In this document: in pieces, positions 19,254 through 29,789 of the stretch
Layout of the letters: the number at the start of each line of letters is the position of its first letter
Position numbering within the stretch: the first letter of the stretch is position 1
DNA from: Chitinimonas sp. BJYL2
GTDB taxonomy: Bacteria; Pseudomonadota; Gammaproteobacteria; Burkholderiales; Chitinimonadaceae
DNA length: 64,000 nt
Assembly (NCBI RefSeq): GCF_027257935.1
Contig: NZ_JANZKW010000003.1
Coordinates: 372,001 to 436,000, forward strand
Direction of reading: 5' to 3'
Made by a program: the position numbers and the translations under genes
The notes under the pieces: generated by a model
Seen by the model: only the letters and a program-made list of their open reading frames with translations
Databases searched by the model: none
Told to the model about the DNA's origin: nothing

Positions 19254-19284
19254 AAAAACGGGGAGCTGAGGCTCCCCGTTTTAT
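19254..19284. terminator. bidirectional terminator
   Basis: A-run, then CGGGGAGC-TGAG-GCTCCCCG, then a T-run. A strong stem flanked by A and T tracts on opposite sides serves both the Tim44-like gene and the convergent gene ending at 19297. Confidence 0.93.
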
Positions 19285-19296
19285 TTGGCGGTACGC

Positions 19297-20583
19297 TCAG
19301 GCACGCCGGCAGGCCGGGTCATCCTTGTTACGCTCGTCCTGGCAGTCGATCTGGCTCAGGGCCTCCACCTGAGTCTGCGCCTCGGCAACATCCTTGCCGT
19401 ACTCCTTGAGGTAGCGGTCACGCTCTTCGCTTTGCCATTCGCTGCTGGCAAAGCTCGTCAGGGCATGGCTGGCGGTCTGATGAACGCGCCCCGTTAATCT
19501 CGGCATGAGGACTCGGTCAGGAAAGCCTGTATCTCGCAGCAGATAGCCATCCACATCCCTTACGCTTAGGGGGAAGCGGGGCTTGAGATCACGGATCAGC
19601 TTGCCGAACAGGGACAGCTTCAACTGCTGGGGCCCGCTATCGAGCATGTCGTTGAAGGTCAGCAAGGCCAACGGTTTGCCGTCTGCGTCGTCAATCCGTG
19701 CGTTGATGATGAAACGTCCCGCCTGCCGGACATCGACAGGGATGCGCAAGACCAGGGAGCCAGCCTCGATGGTGTCCTTGAAGCTACCCGCCCAGACAGC
19801 GGGCACCTGGGGCGTGTAGATGATGTCGAAAGCATGGCGCCCGTTACGGTCACCGGCCTGATACGCCAGCTGAAGGCGGATGGTGCCGTCGAACTGCGCG
19901 AGCGGACTTTGCGCTGGCACCAGCAGGGCCGAGGCTATGCCATCCCCGCTACGCAGGTCGCCTGCCTGCCCCTGATCGTTGAAGGCGACGACCATGGCTG
20001 GCAAGGCACCGCTGCCGGCATGCGGCATGGCACGGGCGGTGGCTTCGGTTACGGCCAATGGCAGGGTTTGCCCATCTCGCTGGCGGGCTGTGATGGTGAA
20101 CAGCACGGCTTCGCCACTGGCGACATAGACGCGGCTTTGGCTGGTGATGATCTGTACAGTCGGGTCAACATTGCCGTTGCCGTCGTGGAGCGCCTGCTCT
20201 TCCTCGACGGGACGGTTGGGCTGGAGTTGATCCTCATGCTCGCTGGCGGGGCGGGAGTCAAAAGGATACTGCGTGGTCTGGCGATAGCTGTCCAAGGTGG
20301 CTTGGGCGCGTTCGAGCCGTTCGCGCCAATGAGCAAGTGCAGCGGCGCGCTCTGCAGGGGTCATCGCGGCAATCGTGGCGGCGCTGGGGGCTGCGCTCAG
20401 CATCTCCATGCTGTCCTTGGCTGAACCAGTGGCGGTGCTATGGCTCGCCTGCGGAGGCGGTGAGGTATCTGCCGGCCAGATCAGCCAGATCAGCCCCGCC
20501 ACCGCCACGGCGGCCAGCATCAGGCTGGACACCGTGGCGAGGCGGCCCGATCCTGCCGGGCCGCTCGGTGGTTTATTGGGCAT
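19297..20583 (-). CDS. membrane-anchored protein, choice-of-anchor X type
   Basis: 428 residues. One N-terminal membrane helix (LMLAAVAVAGLIWLIW) places the bulk in the periplasm. A helical Ala/Gln-rich stretch near 65-105 (TPAERAAALAHWRERLERAQ) is followed by a beta-rich region (SRVYVASGEAVLFTITARQ onward). It resembles proteins annotated as choice-of-anchor X in Lysobacter-like genomes, whose function is unknown. The start overlaps the end of the upstream secreted gene by 11 bases, so the two are translationally coupled; a possible alternative start lies at 20598. Two C-terminal cysteines (IDCQDERNKDDPAC) could form a disulfide. By analogy with lipase/foldase pairs it could assist the neighbour, but that is speculation. 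Confidence 0.7.
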   Translation of the reverse strand: MPNKPPSGPAGSGRLATVSSLMLAAVAVAGLIWLIWPADTSPPPQASHSTATGSAKDSMEMLSAAPSAATIAAMTPAERAAALAHWRERLERAQATLDSYRQTTQYPFDSRPASEHEDQLQPNRPVEEEQALHDGNGNVDPTVQIITSQSRVYVASGEAVLFTITARQRDGQTLPLAVTEATARAMPHAGSGALPAMVVAFNDQGQAGDLRSGDGIASALLVPAQSPLAQFDGTIRLQLAYQAGDRNGRHAFDIIYTPQVPAVWAGSFKDTIEAGSLVLRIPVDVRQAGRFIINARIDDADGKPLALLTFNDMLDSGPQQLKLSLFGKLIRDLKPRFPLSVRDVDGYLLRDTGFPDRVLMPRLTGRVHQTASHALTSFASSEWQSEERDRYLKEYGKDVAEAQTQVEALSQIDCQDERNKDDPACRRA

Positions 20584-21451
20584 TGGTGACAACGTCACTA
20601 CGAACCACCGAGATGATGCCGCCCCAGTTACCGTTGGCGTAGTGGTTGTAGGCTTCGTTGTTATCGCGGAACTTCACCGAGTGGTAACTCCACTTGGTGC
20701 GACCACCTTCATTGGCTGCGGTGCCCAAGGTCAGATCATTGCAGAACCAGTCGGACGGATTGCAAAAACCTGCGCCCGAAGTACCGGACACGCCACCGGT
20801 GGAGTGATAGGCCACCGCTTCGTCATCCTGACCCGGGAGAATGCTGGAATACAGTGTGCCCTTGGCGCCGGCAAACATGTAGAACCAGACACCTCGCGTG
20901 GTGTTGTGGTTGTACATCGCACGTGCCGTCGTGGTTTTCAGATCCTGTACCAGCGGTTCCGATACGGCCCAAGAACCCACATCGGAGAGTTCCGAACCGC
21001 CAGCCGCGCCGGAGGCCACGTTGACCCACTTGATGTTCCAGCCGGTTTGCGTACCGGCACCCGAGGCACTGCACACGCCGGAGGCGTTCGGGCTCGGTGT
21101 CATCTTGGTCCGGGTCGACCCACCGTAGTTGGCCATGGTGTAACCCATCATCAGGTCACCGGCACTGTGCACAGCCACGTAACACCAGTTGCCGCCGGTG
21201 CAGAAACAGTCGAGTGCGTTACGCACGAGGTGGTTCTGGTCGGCAATCCGGCTGCGACCATCCCAGTTCACGGCCTTCTTGTTGACGCCTGCGGCCGTGC
21301 TGGCCGGGCCCCAATAGGTAAAGCTGTCGTAGTTGCCGATCTGGCCGCCCCCGGTACGACCGTTGATCCAGAGGGTGTAATTGGCGGCAAAGGCCGGCAA
21401 GGCCAGGCTGGCCAGCAGGCCAACGAGGATAAGGCGATAACGCTGCAACAT
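20573..21451 (-). CDS. secreted Cys-rich protein with alpha/beta-hydrolase-like nucleophile elbow
   Basis: 292 residues with a clear signal peptide (LVGLLASLALPAFAA). The mature protein opens YTLWINGRTGGG, then has YVAVHSAGDLMMGY, which looks like the Ser elbow of alpha/beta hydrolases (x-H-S-x-G). Candidate acid and base are in GQDDEAVAYHS and KWSYHSVKF. Six cysteines (CFC, WCY, GVC, GFC, WFC) would suit three disulfides in an exported protein. No named family is recognised; lipase/esterase-like is inference from motifs. It is the first gene of a two-gene unit with the anchored protein and has a long, structured leader. Confidence 0.7.
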   Translation of the reverse strand: MLQRYRLILVGLLASLALPAFAANYTLWINGRTGGGQIGNYDSFTYWGPASTAAGVNKKAVNWDGRSRIADQNHLVRNALDCFCTGGNWCYVAVHSAGDLMMGYTMANYGGSTRTKMTPSPNASGVCSASGAGTQTGWNIKWVNVASGAAGGSELSDVGSWAVSEPLVQDLKTTTARAMYNHNTTRGVWFYMFAGAKGTLYSSILPGQDDEAVAYHSTGGVSGTSGAGFCNPSDWFCNDLTLGTAANEGGRTKWSYHSVKFRDNNEAYNHYANGNWGGIISVVRSDVVTNAQ

Positions 21452-21508
21452 GCTGCACGCTCCTTGTGGGTGGGTGAGACGAAGCAGGCATTTCACAGAG
21501 ATGGGCAT

Positions 21509-21529
21509 AAGACGGCATGACGCCGTCTT
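21509..21529 (-). other. leader hairpin 1
   Basis: AAGACGGC-ATGAC-GCCGTCTT, a perfect 8-bp stem, 58 bases upstream of the secreted hydrolase start. Confidence 0.5.
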
Positions 21530-21531
21530 CG

Positions 21532-21551
21532 CTGCCGCATGGTTCCGGCAG
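21532..21551 (-). other. leader hairpin 2
   Basis: CTGCCG / CGGCAG, a 6-bp stem with an 8-base loop, directly beside hairpin 1 in the upstream region of the secreted hydrolase gene. Confidence 0.4.
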
Positions 21552-21597
21552 TTTCCTCTGGCCCGACTGGAACAACTCCCCTGTGCTGCCCGACGCA

Positions 21598-21618
21598 TTC
21601 CTTGCCGTTGGCAAGGAA
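21598..21618 (-). promoter_or_regulatory. perfect 9-bp inverted repeat, operator or leader hairpin
   Basis: TTCCTTGCC-GTT-GGCAAGGAA at 147 bases before the minus-strand gene. It could be a protein-binding site or a third RNA hairpin. A further 5-bp repeat (ACCGG / CCGGT, 21625-21640) follows. No T-run argues against a terminator. Confidence 0.5.
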
Positions 21619-21640
21619 AACAAGACCGGTATGTTCCGGT

Positions 21641-21844
21641 TGCGACGGAATCCTAGAGTAATTGCGCTAATTCACAAGCCAAGCATGCGCTTGACTGGTG
21701 AATGTTGTACTTACGCCAGCGCACAATGCGCTGTGCACGGATGATGGACGGCCTTGCTCAATAAGCATACTTATTGGTATGTTTATAGGACTCATTCACA
21801 GACAGGGGCCGCTTGGGCGCCTGTTACCGTCATCAGGAGTTCCG
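21641..21844. other. remaining divergent region upstream of the M61 peptidase gene
   Basis: No gene seen. It holds a small dyad AATAAG-CATA-CTTATT at 21760-21775. That dyad sits between a weak TTGCTC (21754) and TATGTT (21778), spaced 18 bases apart on the plus strand. This is a possible, unproven promoter for the peptidase gene. Confidence 0.35.
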
Positions 21845-23311
21845 ATGTATCACCACATTGCTGCAGCACTCGTGGGTCTGCTGCTATCCCAACCGGTGTG
21901 GGCGTGGGATCAGCAGGCCAATCATTACAAGGTCAGAATCGATGCCAAGGCGCAAAAGGCGCATATCGAGGCGGATGTCTGGGTGGCAGGCCATACCCTG
22001 ATGTTCTTTGGCGTCGAGCCATTGCCGAACCTGCCCAACGGCCAGGCGGACCTGATGGAGAACCTGACCGTGGTGGATGGCGCCGGGCAACCGGTGGCGA
22101 CCAAGAATCTGGGTGAGGGCGAGTTTGCCCTGCAGGGGGATCGCCGCCTGCGTTATCGCTACGACATCCGCCTGGAGCATGATCGTTACGCATGGCCTGG
22201 TGGTGTAGAGGAAGTCCTGTACCGCACCGATGAGGGCATTCTGGCCTCGGGGTACGCCTTGTTCCTGGCGCCGGGGGAAAAGATGCTGGGCGAGACGCGG
22301 GTCACCTTTGACTTGCCTGCCGGGTGGCAAGCGCACACCCCGTGGCAGGCTACAGCCAGCCCCGATGTCTTTATCGCCGAAACCCGCAAGGCACTGGCCA
22401 ATAACGTGATTTTCATGGGCACGGCACGCACCGAAACGCTGAAGTCCGGCGGGATGGAGGTGCAGATGGTGCTGGGCAAGCCCTATTGGCCAGCTCGCTC
22501 GCTGTTCCGTGAGTTGTTCCAGAAGCAGTTGGACAGCTATCTTGCCCTGTTCGGCGGGCCGCCACAGTCCAAGCGCTATCTGGTGGTGGTCAACGCCGGT
22601 GCGAGTGGCGATGGTGGTGCCTTTTCGGGCAGTTTCAGCCAGTTGATCAATGGCACTGCCGAAAGGCAAACCCTGCCGATCTGGGGCCGCGTGATGGCCC
22701 ATGAGCTCCTGCACTTCTGGAACGGCTTGACGCTCGTTCCCAAGGATGGGCACGAGGAGTGGTTCAAGGAGGGTGTCACGGACTATCTGACGCTCACGTC
22801 CATGGCTCGCAACGAGTTGATCAGTCGGCAGGCGCTCATGCAGTGGTTCGAGAACCTCAGCCGCGGCCAGAGCGTGGCCCGCCAGGCACAGGGACTGACC
22901 ATGCCCATCAGTGCGGCCGCAGCCGACAAGCATCGTAACTGGCTGCTGGTGTATGGCGGTGGCAGCATTGCTGCGCTGGCGCTGGATGTGGAGTTACGCA
23001 AGGCCACGCAGGGCAAGCAAGGGCTGCCGGATGTGATGCGGGCGATGCATGCCGAGTTCGGTCAAGCCGGCAAGCGCTATGACTTTGCCGACCTGCTTCG
23101 GGTTATCCGCAGCACCACAGGGTATGACGCCACCGCGCTGCTGGAGCGGATCATCAATCAACCCGCCCCCTACGATCTGCGCCCGGTATTTGCCGACCTG
23201 GGCTTGCGCCTTGAGCAATACATGCTGCTTGAGCACCATCTGCTCAAAGACCATCAGGCTGATGCGGCAGCGCGGGCGCGCTTTACCCAGCTGACCGGGC
23301 TACCTTACTGA
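21845..23311 (+). CDS. exported M61-family metallopeptidase
   Basis: 488 residues with signal peptide (AAALVGLLLSQPVWAW). The zinc site is His286-ELLH (HELLHFWNG), followed after about 20 residues by EEWFKEGVTDYLT, which supplies the third ligand Glu, as in the glycyl-aminopeptidase/M61 family with an N-terminal beta domain. It is shorter than typical M61 proteins of about 600 residues and I see no PDZ domain. The start is set by AGGAG at 21834-21838 and the signal peptide. It probably degrades peptides in the periplasm or outside. Confidence 0.85.
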   Translation: MYHHIAAALVGLLLSQPVWAWDQQANHYKVRIDAKAQKAHIEADVWVAGHTLMFFGVEPLPNLPNGQADLMENLTVVDGAGQPVATKNLGEGEFALQGDRRLRYRYDIRLEHDRYAWPGGVEEVLYRTDEGILASGYALFLAPGEKMLGETRVTFDLPAGWQAHTPWQATASPDVFIAETRKALANNVIFMGTARTETLKSGGMEVQMVLGKPYWPARSLFRELFQKQLDSYLALFGGPPQSKRYLVVVNAGASGDGGAFSGSFSQLINGTAERQTLPIWGRVMAHELLHFWNGLTLVPKDGHEEWFKEGVTDYLTLTSMARNELISRQALMQWFENLSRGQSVARQAQGLTMPISAAAADKHRNWLLVYGGGSIAALALDVELRKATQGKQGLPDVMRAMHAEFGQAGKRYDFADLLRVIRSTTGYDATALLERIINQPAPYDLRPVFADLGLRLEQYMLLEHHLLKDHQADAAARARFTQLTGLPY

Positions 23312-23326
23312 GCATCCGGCAAGCGA

Positions 23327-23374
23327 CGGGCGTTTCATCGTGTGATTGACCATCACCACGCGGCGAAACGCCCG
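23327..23374 (+). terminator. long stem after the peptidase gene
   Basis: CGGGCGTTTC / GAAACGCCCG (23327-23336 and 23365-23374) enclosing a second small hairpin (GTGAT / ATCAC). No T-run follows, so it may end or stabilise the transcript without being a classical terminator. Confidence 0.4.
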
Positions 23375-23434
23375 CCGCCTGGATCGCGCAAACGGTAAAC
23401 TCGCGGCCTTGTTGACGAGAGACGGAGCAAGGGC

Positions 23435-24361
23435 GTGAGTTCGCCACTTCCTCACCGCGACGGTGTCGCGCCCAGCTTCTTGTGGCTACCCTGCGAGTCC
23501 TGGCCTGATCTGCTGACCTACCTGATCGCCCGGTTCCCCCATGTGGGAGAAGAGATCCTCCGCGCACGCCTGCAGCGCGGCGAACTGGTGGACGAGACAG
23601 GGCGGCCGCAGGGGCTCGATGCGCCTTATGTGGCGGGTAGCCGCATCTGGTACTACCGCGAAGTACCGGATGAGACGCCCGTGCCATTCGAAGCGCACAT
23701 CCTGCACCGTGATGAGCGTTTGCTGGTGGTTGATAAGCCGCATTTCCTGAGCATGATTCCTGCAGGGCGGCACCTGCGCGAGACGCTGTTATCGCGGCTG
23801 CGGCATCAGCTCGACCTCCCTGAGTTGACGCCCTGTCATCGGCTGGATCGGGAAACAGCGGGGGTCGCCATGTTTTGCCTGCATCCCCCTAGCCGTGGCG
23901 CCTATCAGAAGCTGTTCGAAGCCCGTGCAGTGAGCAAGGTATACGAGGCCGTTGCGCCTTGGCGTGAGGCGCTGGCATTGCCACTCGTCCACCGTAGCCG
24001 GCTTGAAGAAGGCCAAGGTTTTTTTTCCATGCAGGAGGTGGACGGGGAGCCTAATAGCGAGACGCTGGTTGAACTGATCGCCCGGCATGGTGAACTGGCC
24101 CACTATCGGCTCTCGCCCCATACCGGGCGAAAACACCAGTTGCGCGCGCACATGGCGGCTTTGGGCATCCCGATTCTTCACGACCCCTGGTATCCGGTAC
24201 TGCTGCCGGATAAAGGGGATGATTTCAGCCGGCCTTTGCAGCTGCTGGCTCGTACTTTGGCGTTCAAGGACCCTTATACGGGGGAGGCGCGTTGTTTTGA
24301 GAGCAGGCGCGGGCTGGTGGCTTTATCCGAAGGATCGTCGAGTCCGAGGGAAAGTGAATAA
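23435..24361 (+). CDS. RluA-family pseudouridine synthase
   Basis: 308 residues. The catalytic motif HRLDRETAG carries Asp138, and the family's C-terminal RNA-binding motif HTGRKHQLRAHM is present. It isomerises uridine to pseudouridine in rRNA or tRNA. The N-terminal part (LLTYLIARFPHVGEEILRARLQRGELV) looks like an S4-type RNA-binding domain. GTG 23435 is preceded by GGAG at the right distance. The target uridine cannot be told from the sequence; RluA-like members acting on 23S rRNA or tRNA positions are both possible. Confidence 0.9.
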   Translation: MSSPLPHRDGVAPSFLWLPCESWPDLLTYLIARFPHVGEEILRARLQRGELVDETGRPQGLDAPYVAGSRIWYYREVPDETPVPFEAHILHRDERLLVVDKPHFLSMIPAGRHLRETLLSRLRHQLDLPELTPCHRLDRETAGVAMFCLHPPSRGAYQKLFEARAVSKVYEAVAPWREALALPLVHRSRLEEGQGFFSMQEVDGEPNSETLVELIARHGELAHYRLSPHTGRKHQLRAHMAALGIPILHDPWYPVLLPDKGDDFSRPLQLLARTLAFKDPYTGEARCFESRRGLVALSEGSSSPRESE

Positions 24362-24426
24362 CGTGGCAATCAGCTAGCTTAGAAGCGAGCCTGCGTGTAA
24401 CTAACCGTAGGCTCCCTCTGCCCTGC

Positions 24427-25272
24427 CTAACCTGCTTGGCACGCAACTTGGTCGCAAACCGCCGTGAATTTGTTGCCATCGATGCAAGCTACTTGATAGT
24501 GCTCAACGTAATCAGCCTTGCCGATCAACCAAGCACCAGAACTGCCGCTTTTGCAGCCTTTGCTGTTGGCGAACTGTTCCGCCTCATAGGACCAAGTACC
24601 CAGTTTCCGGTCCTTGATGGAGTACGACACCACCGGTGGTGGAGCAGGTTCGCTACGTGGCGCCGCATCCAAAGGGGTAAGAGTTGCCACGGTGGACGGT
24701 GCCGGCATTTCTGCCTGTGGTGCAACGGGCATGCGGCTGGCCTGCTGGGTGTTCACAATGAGTTCCGCCGAAGCTATAGCCTTGCTCTGTATCGGCGTCT
24801 GATTCGGCGCAAGCAGTAGCGTCGGGTCACCTGTATAGGCAAGGCCATTCAGATCCAATTCACCCTGAGCTTCGGTAATTTCATTTGGTGTAACGTGTCC
24901 GACGAATAAGCCCATAGAGATGCTTGTTTTGATGTACTTTTTCTTGCCTGCTTCCAGTGCGACATGTGTGCTTCGGGTCACTTCAGTTGAAGTGGCTACC
25001 GTGTAGTTGCCGGGCTGTCTATCCACAAAAAAGAAGCCACCGGGTTTGGAACTCCCCACAACCTCTTCGTTAACCCTGATATTCGGCTGGACAGCTGCAC
25101 CGACCATATTGTTGTCGCGATAGAAATAGATGCGCCCCTTGCCGGTTGCAATTGGTGGAATCTTGTCTTTGATTTCCGCCATTTTGGGGCCAGATGCGCA
25201 GCCACTTAGAAAACCGACGCTTATGAGCGCAATTAGTGCAATTCGATTCAAAGCTTTCCTCCAAGACTTCAT
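24427..25272 (-). CDS. DUF2846-type lipoprotein with Cys-rich C-terminal tail
   Basis: 281 residues. The lipoprotein signal ends in LSGC (Cys25). The middle, from about 45 to 130, has the DUF2846 pattern (GKGRIYFYRDNNMVGAAV, GGFFFVDRQPGNYTV). A Pro/Ala-rich linker leads to a C-terminal domain with four cysteines (KGCKSG, VACIDG, AVCDQVAC). Codon use looks less GC-rich than in neighbours, which may reflect acquisition. Function is unknown; DUF2846 lipoproteins often sit with surface or stress genes. It stands alone between convergent rluA-like and codirectional ettA genes. Confidence 0.8.
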   Translation of the reverse strand: MKSWRKALNRIALIALISVGFLSGCASGPKMAEIKDKIPPIATGKGRIYFYRDNNMVGAAVQPNIRVNEEVVGSSKPGGFFFVDRQPGNYTVATSTEVTRSTHVALEAGKKKYIKTSISMGLFVGHVTPNEITEAQGELDLNGLAYTGDPTLLLAPNQTPIQSKAIASAELIVNTQQASRMPVAPQAEMPAPSTVATLTPLDAAPRSEPAPPPVVSYSIKDRKLGTWSYEAEQFANSKGCKSGSSGAWLIGKADYVEHYQVACIDGNKFTAVCDQVACQAG

Positions 25273-25326
25273 ATGGTTATATGTTGGCGATACCGGAGAC
25301 TCCGACCGGCATCGCCAAAGGGCTGA

Positions 25327-26994
<1,668 letters not shown>

Positions 26995-27055
26995 GGTGTC
27001 TCGAATCAGTAGGGGAGAAAGACCACCAGTTTAACAAAGCCGGGCGCTTGGCGGA

Positions 27056-27820
27056 TCAGCGTGGATTGAGCTTGTCGAAGCGAGCGCGATGCGGGTCGAG
27101 GGCGGTACTAAGCGGCAGGCCGGGTTCGGGCGCGCGGTGGCTGGCACCGGCCAGCGCCAGCAGCTCGCGATCGAGCTGCGCCAGGCTGGCTAGCGGGCGC
27201 CAGTGCTCACCGCTGGCTTCCTCCGGCCAGCAGGTCTGGCCATCAAAGGCGATGGCCAGTGTCGGTGAGGCATGCACATCGCCTAGGGTAGCCAGTACAG
27301 CGGCAAGCCGGCTGGGCCCCAGTTTGCCGAGGGCGCGCTGATAAGCACGTAGCGCATCGCTGCAGCGTACGAAGCCGAACCCGGCCATGAGCCGCCGGAA
27401 TTGCCGCACCAGTCCCGGTGTGGCGTCGAACAGCTGTTGCAGGGCTTGCGCCCGCTGATCGAATGGCAAGGTCGGTTGCAGACTGATCTGTGCCTCAAGC
27501 CGCAGCATCGGCGGCACAGCAAGGCTGTGATCACGGCAAGCCTTGCCGAGGTTTGCCGCCAGTGCCGGCAGCGTGGCGCGCAGATTCTCTGCAACTTCGG
27601 TGAGATTGAGCTTGCCTTCCGCATCGGGCGTTGTGCCCCATAGGCCGTAATCTGCGGGGCCGCTGAGCAGATGCGGATCGGCGGCCGGGCTGGCTGCAGC
27701 GAGTGCCTGCGCGAACCAGGCTTCAAAACCGGCGGCTGCGGGCAGGCGCAGAGGTGGTGCTGCAGCCGGCGGGTGGCCGTGCGGCAGGCCGGAAGTCGGG
27801 ACAGTGGCTTGGGCGCGCAT
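27056..27820 (-). CDS. hypothetical protein of unknown family
   Basis: 254 residues, Ala/Leu/Pro-rich, no signal peptide or membrane helix. The proline-rich N-terminus (about 1-30) is followed by a mostly helical body (LPALAANLGKACRDHSLAV, LVRQFRRLMAGFGFVRC). I do not recognise the family. It is supported as a gene by being the only long frame filling the 900-bp gap between ettA and the ferredoxin gene, and by codon use like its neighbours. It would be separated from the ferredoxin transcript by a terminator at 27851-27880. Confidence 0.55.
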   Translation of the reverse strand: MRAQATVPTSGLPHGHPPAAAPPLRLPAAAGFEAWFAQALAAASPAADPHLLSGPADYGLWGTTPDAEGKLNLTEVAENLRATLPALAANLGKACRDHSLAVPPMLRLEAQISLQPTLPFDQRAQALQQLFDATPGLVRQFRRLMAGFGFVRCSDALRAYQRALGKLGPSRLAAVLATLGDVHASPTLAIAFDGQTCWPEEASGEHWRPLASLAQLDRELLALAGASHRAPEPGLPLSTALDPHRARFDKLNPR

Positions 27821-27850
27821 GGGCTGCGCGTTGCAAAGCCCGTGCCATCA

Positions 27851-27880
27851 AAGCAAAAGGCCTGCAATGGCAGGCCTCTT
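27851..27880 (-). terminator. terminator of the ferredoxin gene
   Basis: On the minus strand AGGCCTGC-loop-GCAGGCCT (27858-27877) is followed by TTTTGCTTT. It lies about 20 bases after the ferredoxin stop. Confidence 0.85.
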
Positions 27881-27898
27881 CTGTGGGGCGGGTGTGGA

Positions 27899-28180
<282 letters not shown>

Positions 28181-28359
28181 TCAGTGGAGCATTGTACCAC
28201 TGCAGATCAGGGCACCTTGCGCGGCGGGTTTGTCGCATCAGCGGCTCGACCGATGTTTCCAGATGTAAATTCCCTGAGCAGATGACCTATGCGCTGGCGC
28301 CTAAGCCCCGGCGCGCATTAGTCTGCTGCAAAGTACCAACTGGCTGGAGTGCTCTTTCC

Positions 28360-29778
28360 ATGCGTCTTGTGTTGATTGTATTGCTGGCATGTTGCCGGTT
28401 TGTGGCGGCTGAACCCTTGGGTGAACGCGACGCCCGCCATCTGCTGGCCCGTACCGGATTCGGCCCCACGTCCGACGAGGTTGCGAGCTACGCACGGCTC
28501 GACCGAGCGGCTGCTGTGGACAAACTGCTGGCCGAGACCCGCCGCAAGGCTGTTACCACGCCCCCTGTCTGGGTGAACGAGCCCGCGCCGGTACGTCGCT
28601 ATCAGGATTTGAGCGAGGTGGAAAAAAAGGCGGCGCGTGAACTGCAGCGTGATCGCGGGGTACAGCTGCGCGCCTGGTGGTATGACGAAATCCGCGATAC
28701 ACCCTCGCCGCTGACCGAACGGATGGTGCTGTTCTGGCACAACCACTTCGTTTCATCGTTGCAGAAGGTGCGGCAGCCGCAGTGGCTGTATCAGCAGAAC
28801 GTACAGTTCCGCGAGCACGCGCTGGGCAACTTTGCCGAGCTGTTGCACGACGCGATCAAGGCACCGGCCATGCTGGTGTATCTGGATGCCATCCAGAACC
28901 GCAAGGGCCAGCCCAACGAGAATCTGGCGCGAGAGGTGATGGAGCTGTTTACGCTGGGGGAGGGTAATTACAGCGAGCAGGACATCCGTGAAGCGGCACG
29001 CGCACTCACTGGCATGAGCCTGGATCGCGATACGGGCGCATACCGCTTCCGCCTGGCCCAGCACGATTTTGGCGAGAAGACGATCTTCGGCCAGCGCGGC
29101 AACTACGACCCGGATGCTTTTCTGGAACGGCTGCTGGCACGCCCGGAAACTGCCGAGTTCATCACGCGCAAGCTGTGGCTGGAATTCGTCTCGCCTGAGC
29201 CAGACGCCCGCGAGCTCAAGCGTCTCGCGCGGGTTTTCCGGCAGCATCGTTACGAGATCAAACCACTGATGCGTGCGCTGCTGGTGTCGGATGCCTTTTA
29301 CGCCGAAGCCAACCGTGGCGTACTGGTGAAATCGCCGGTAGAGCTCACGCTGGGTACATTCCGCCAGTTCGGCATCACGCCGCCGGACTGGCGCACCACC
29401 ATGGCCGTGAACCGCGGCCTGGGACAAGACCTGTTCAATCCGCCCAACGTCAAAGGCTGGCCGGGCTACACAGACTGGATCAACAGCCAGACCCTGCTGA
29501 CCCGTAAGCAGCTGCTGGCGAGGATATTCCGTGCCGCAGAGAGCGCCGACGTCGCGGCTATGGCTGGCGCAGATCGGAGCGACCGCGCCAGCCTGCGCTT
29601 GAGCCGGCGCGCCCAAGATCTGCATCTGGACGACTGGGTGGCGCAGGCTGGCGGGCTGGGGCGTGCCAGCCTGTTGCTTCTGCCGCTCGAACCCGAGGCA
29701 GACAGCACGATGATGACTGCATCTCCCGCCGAGGCTATCAGCAGGCTGGTGCTCGACCCCTTGTTCCAGCTCAAGTAA
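28360..29778 (+). CDS. DUF1800 exported protein
   Basis: 472 residues with signal peptide (MRLVLIVLLACCRFVAAEPL). Family features: RHLLARTGFGPTSDEV near the start, LTERMVLFWHNHFVSS, NLAREVMELFTLGEGNY, FGQRGNYDPDAF, and NPPNVKGWPGYTDWIN near the end. DUF1800 proteins almost always pair with DUF1501 proteins; their function is unknown. ATG 28360 is chosen for the signal peptide and a GGAG upstream; the frame is open from 28192 without family homology. The DUF1501 partner begins 11 bases downstream. Confidence 0.92.
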   Translation: MRLVLIVLLACCRFVAAEPLGERDARHLLARTGFGPTSDEVASYARLDRAAAVDKLLAETRRKAVTTPPVWVNEPAPVRRYQDLSEVEKKAARELQRDRGVQLRAWWYDEIRDTPSPLTERMVLFWHNHFVSSLQKVRQPQWLYQQNVQFREHALGNFAELLHDAIKAPAMLVYLDAIQNRKGQPNENLAREVMELFTLGEGNYSEQDIREAARALTGMSLDRDTGAYRFRLAQHDFGEKTIFGQRGNYDPDAFLERLLARPETAEFITRKLWLEFVSPEPDARELKRLARVFRQHRYEIKPLMRALLVSDAFYAEANRGVLVKSPVELTLGTFRQFGITPPDWRTTMAVNRGLGQDLFNPPNVKGWPGYTDWINSQTLLTRKQLLARIFRAAESADVAAMAGADRSDRASLRLSRRAQDLHLDDWVAQAGGLGRASLLLLPLEPEADSTMMTASPAEAISRLVLDPLFQLK

Positions 29779-29789
29779 GGAGGCACATC

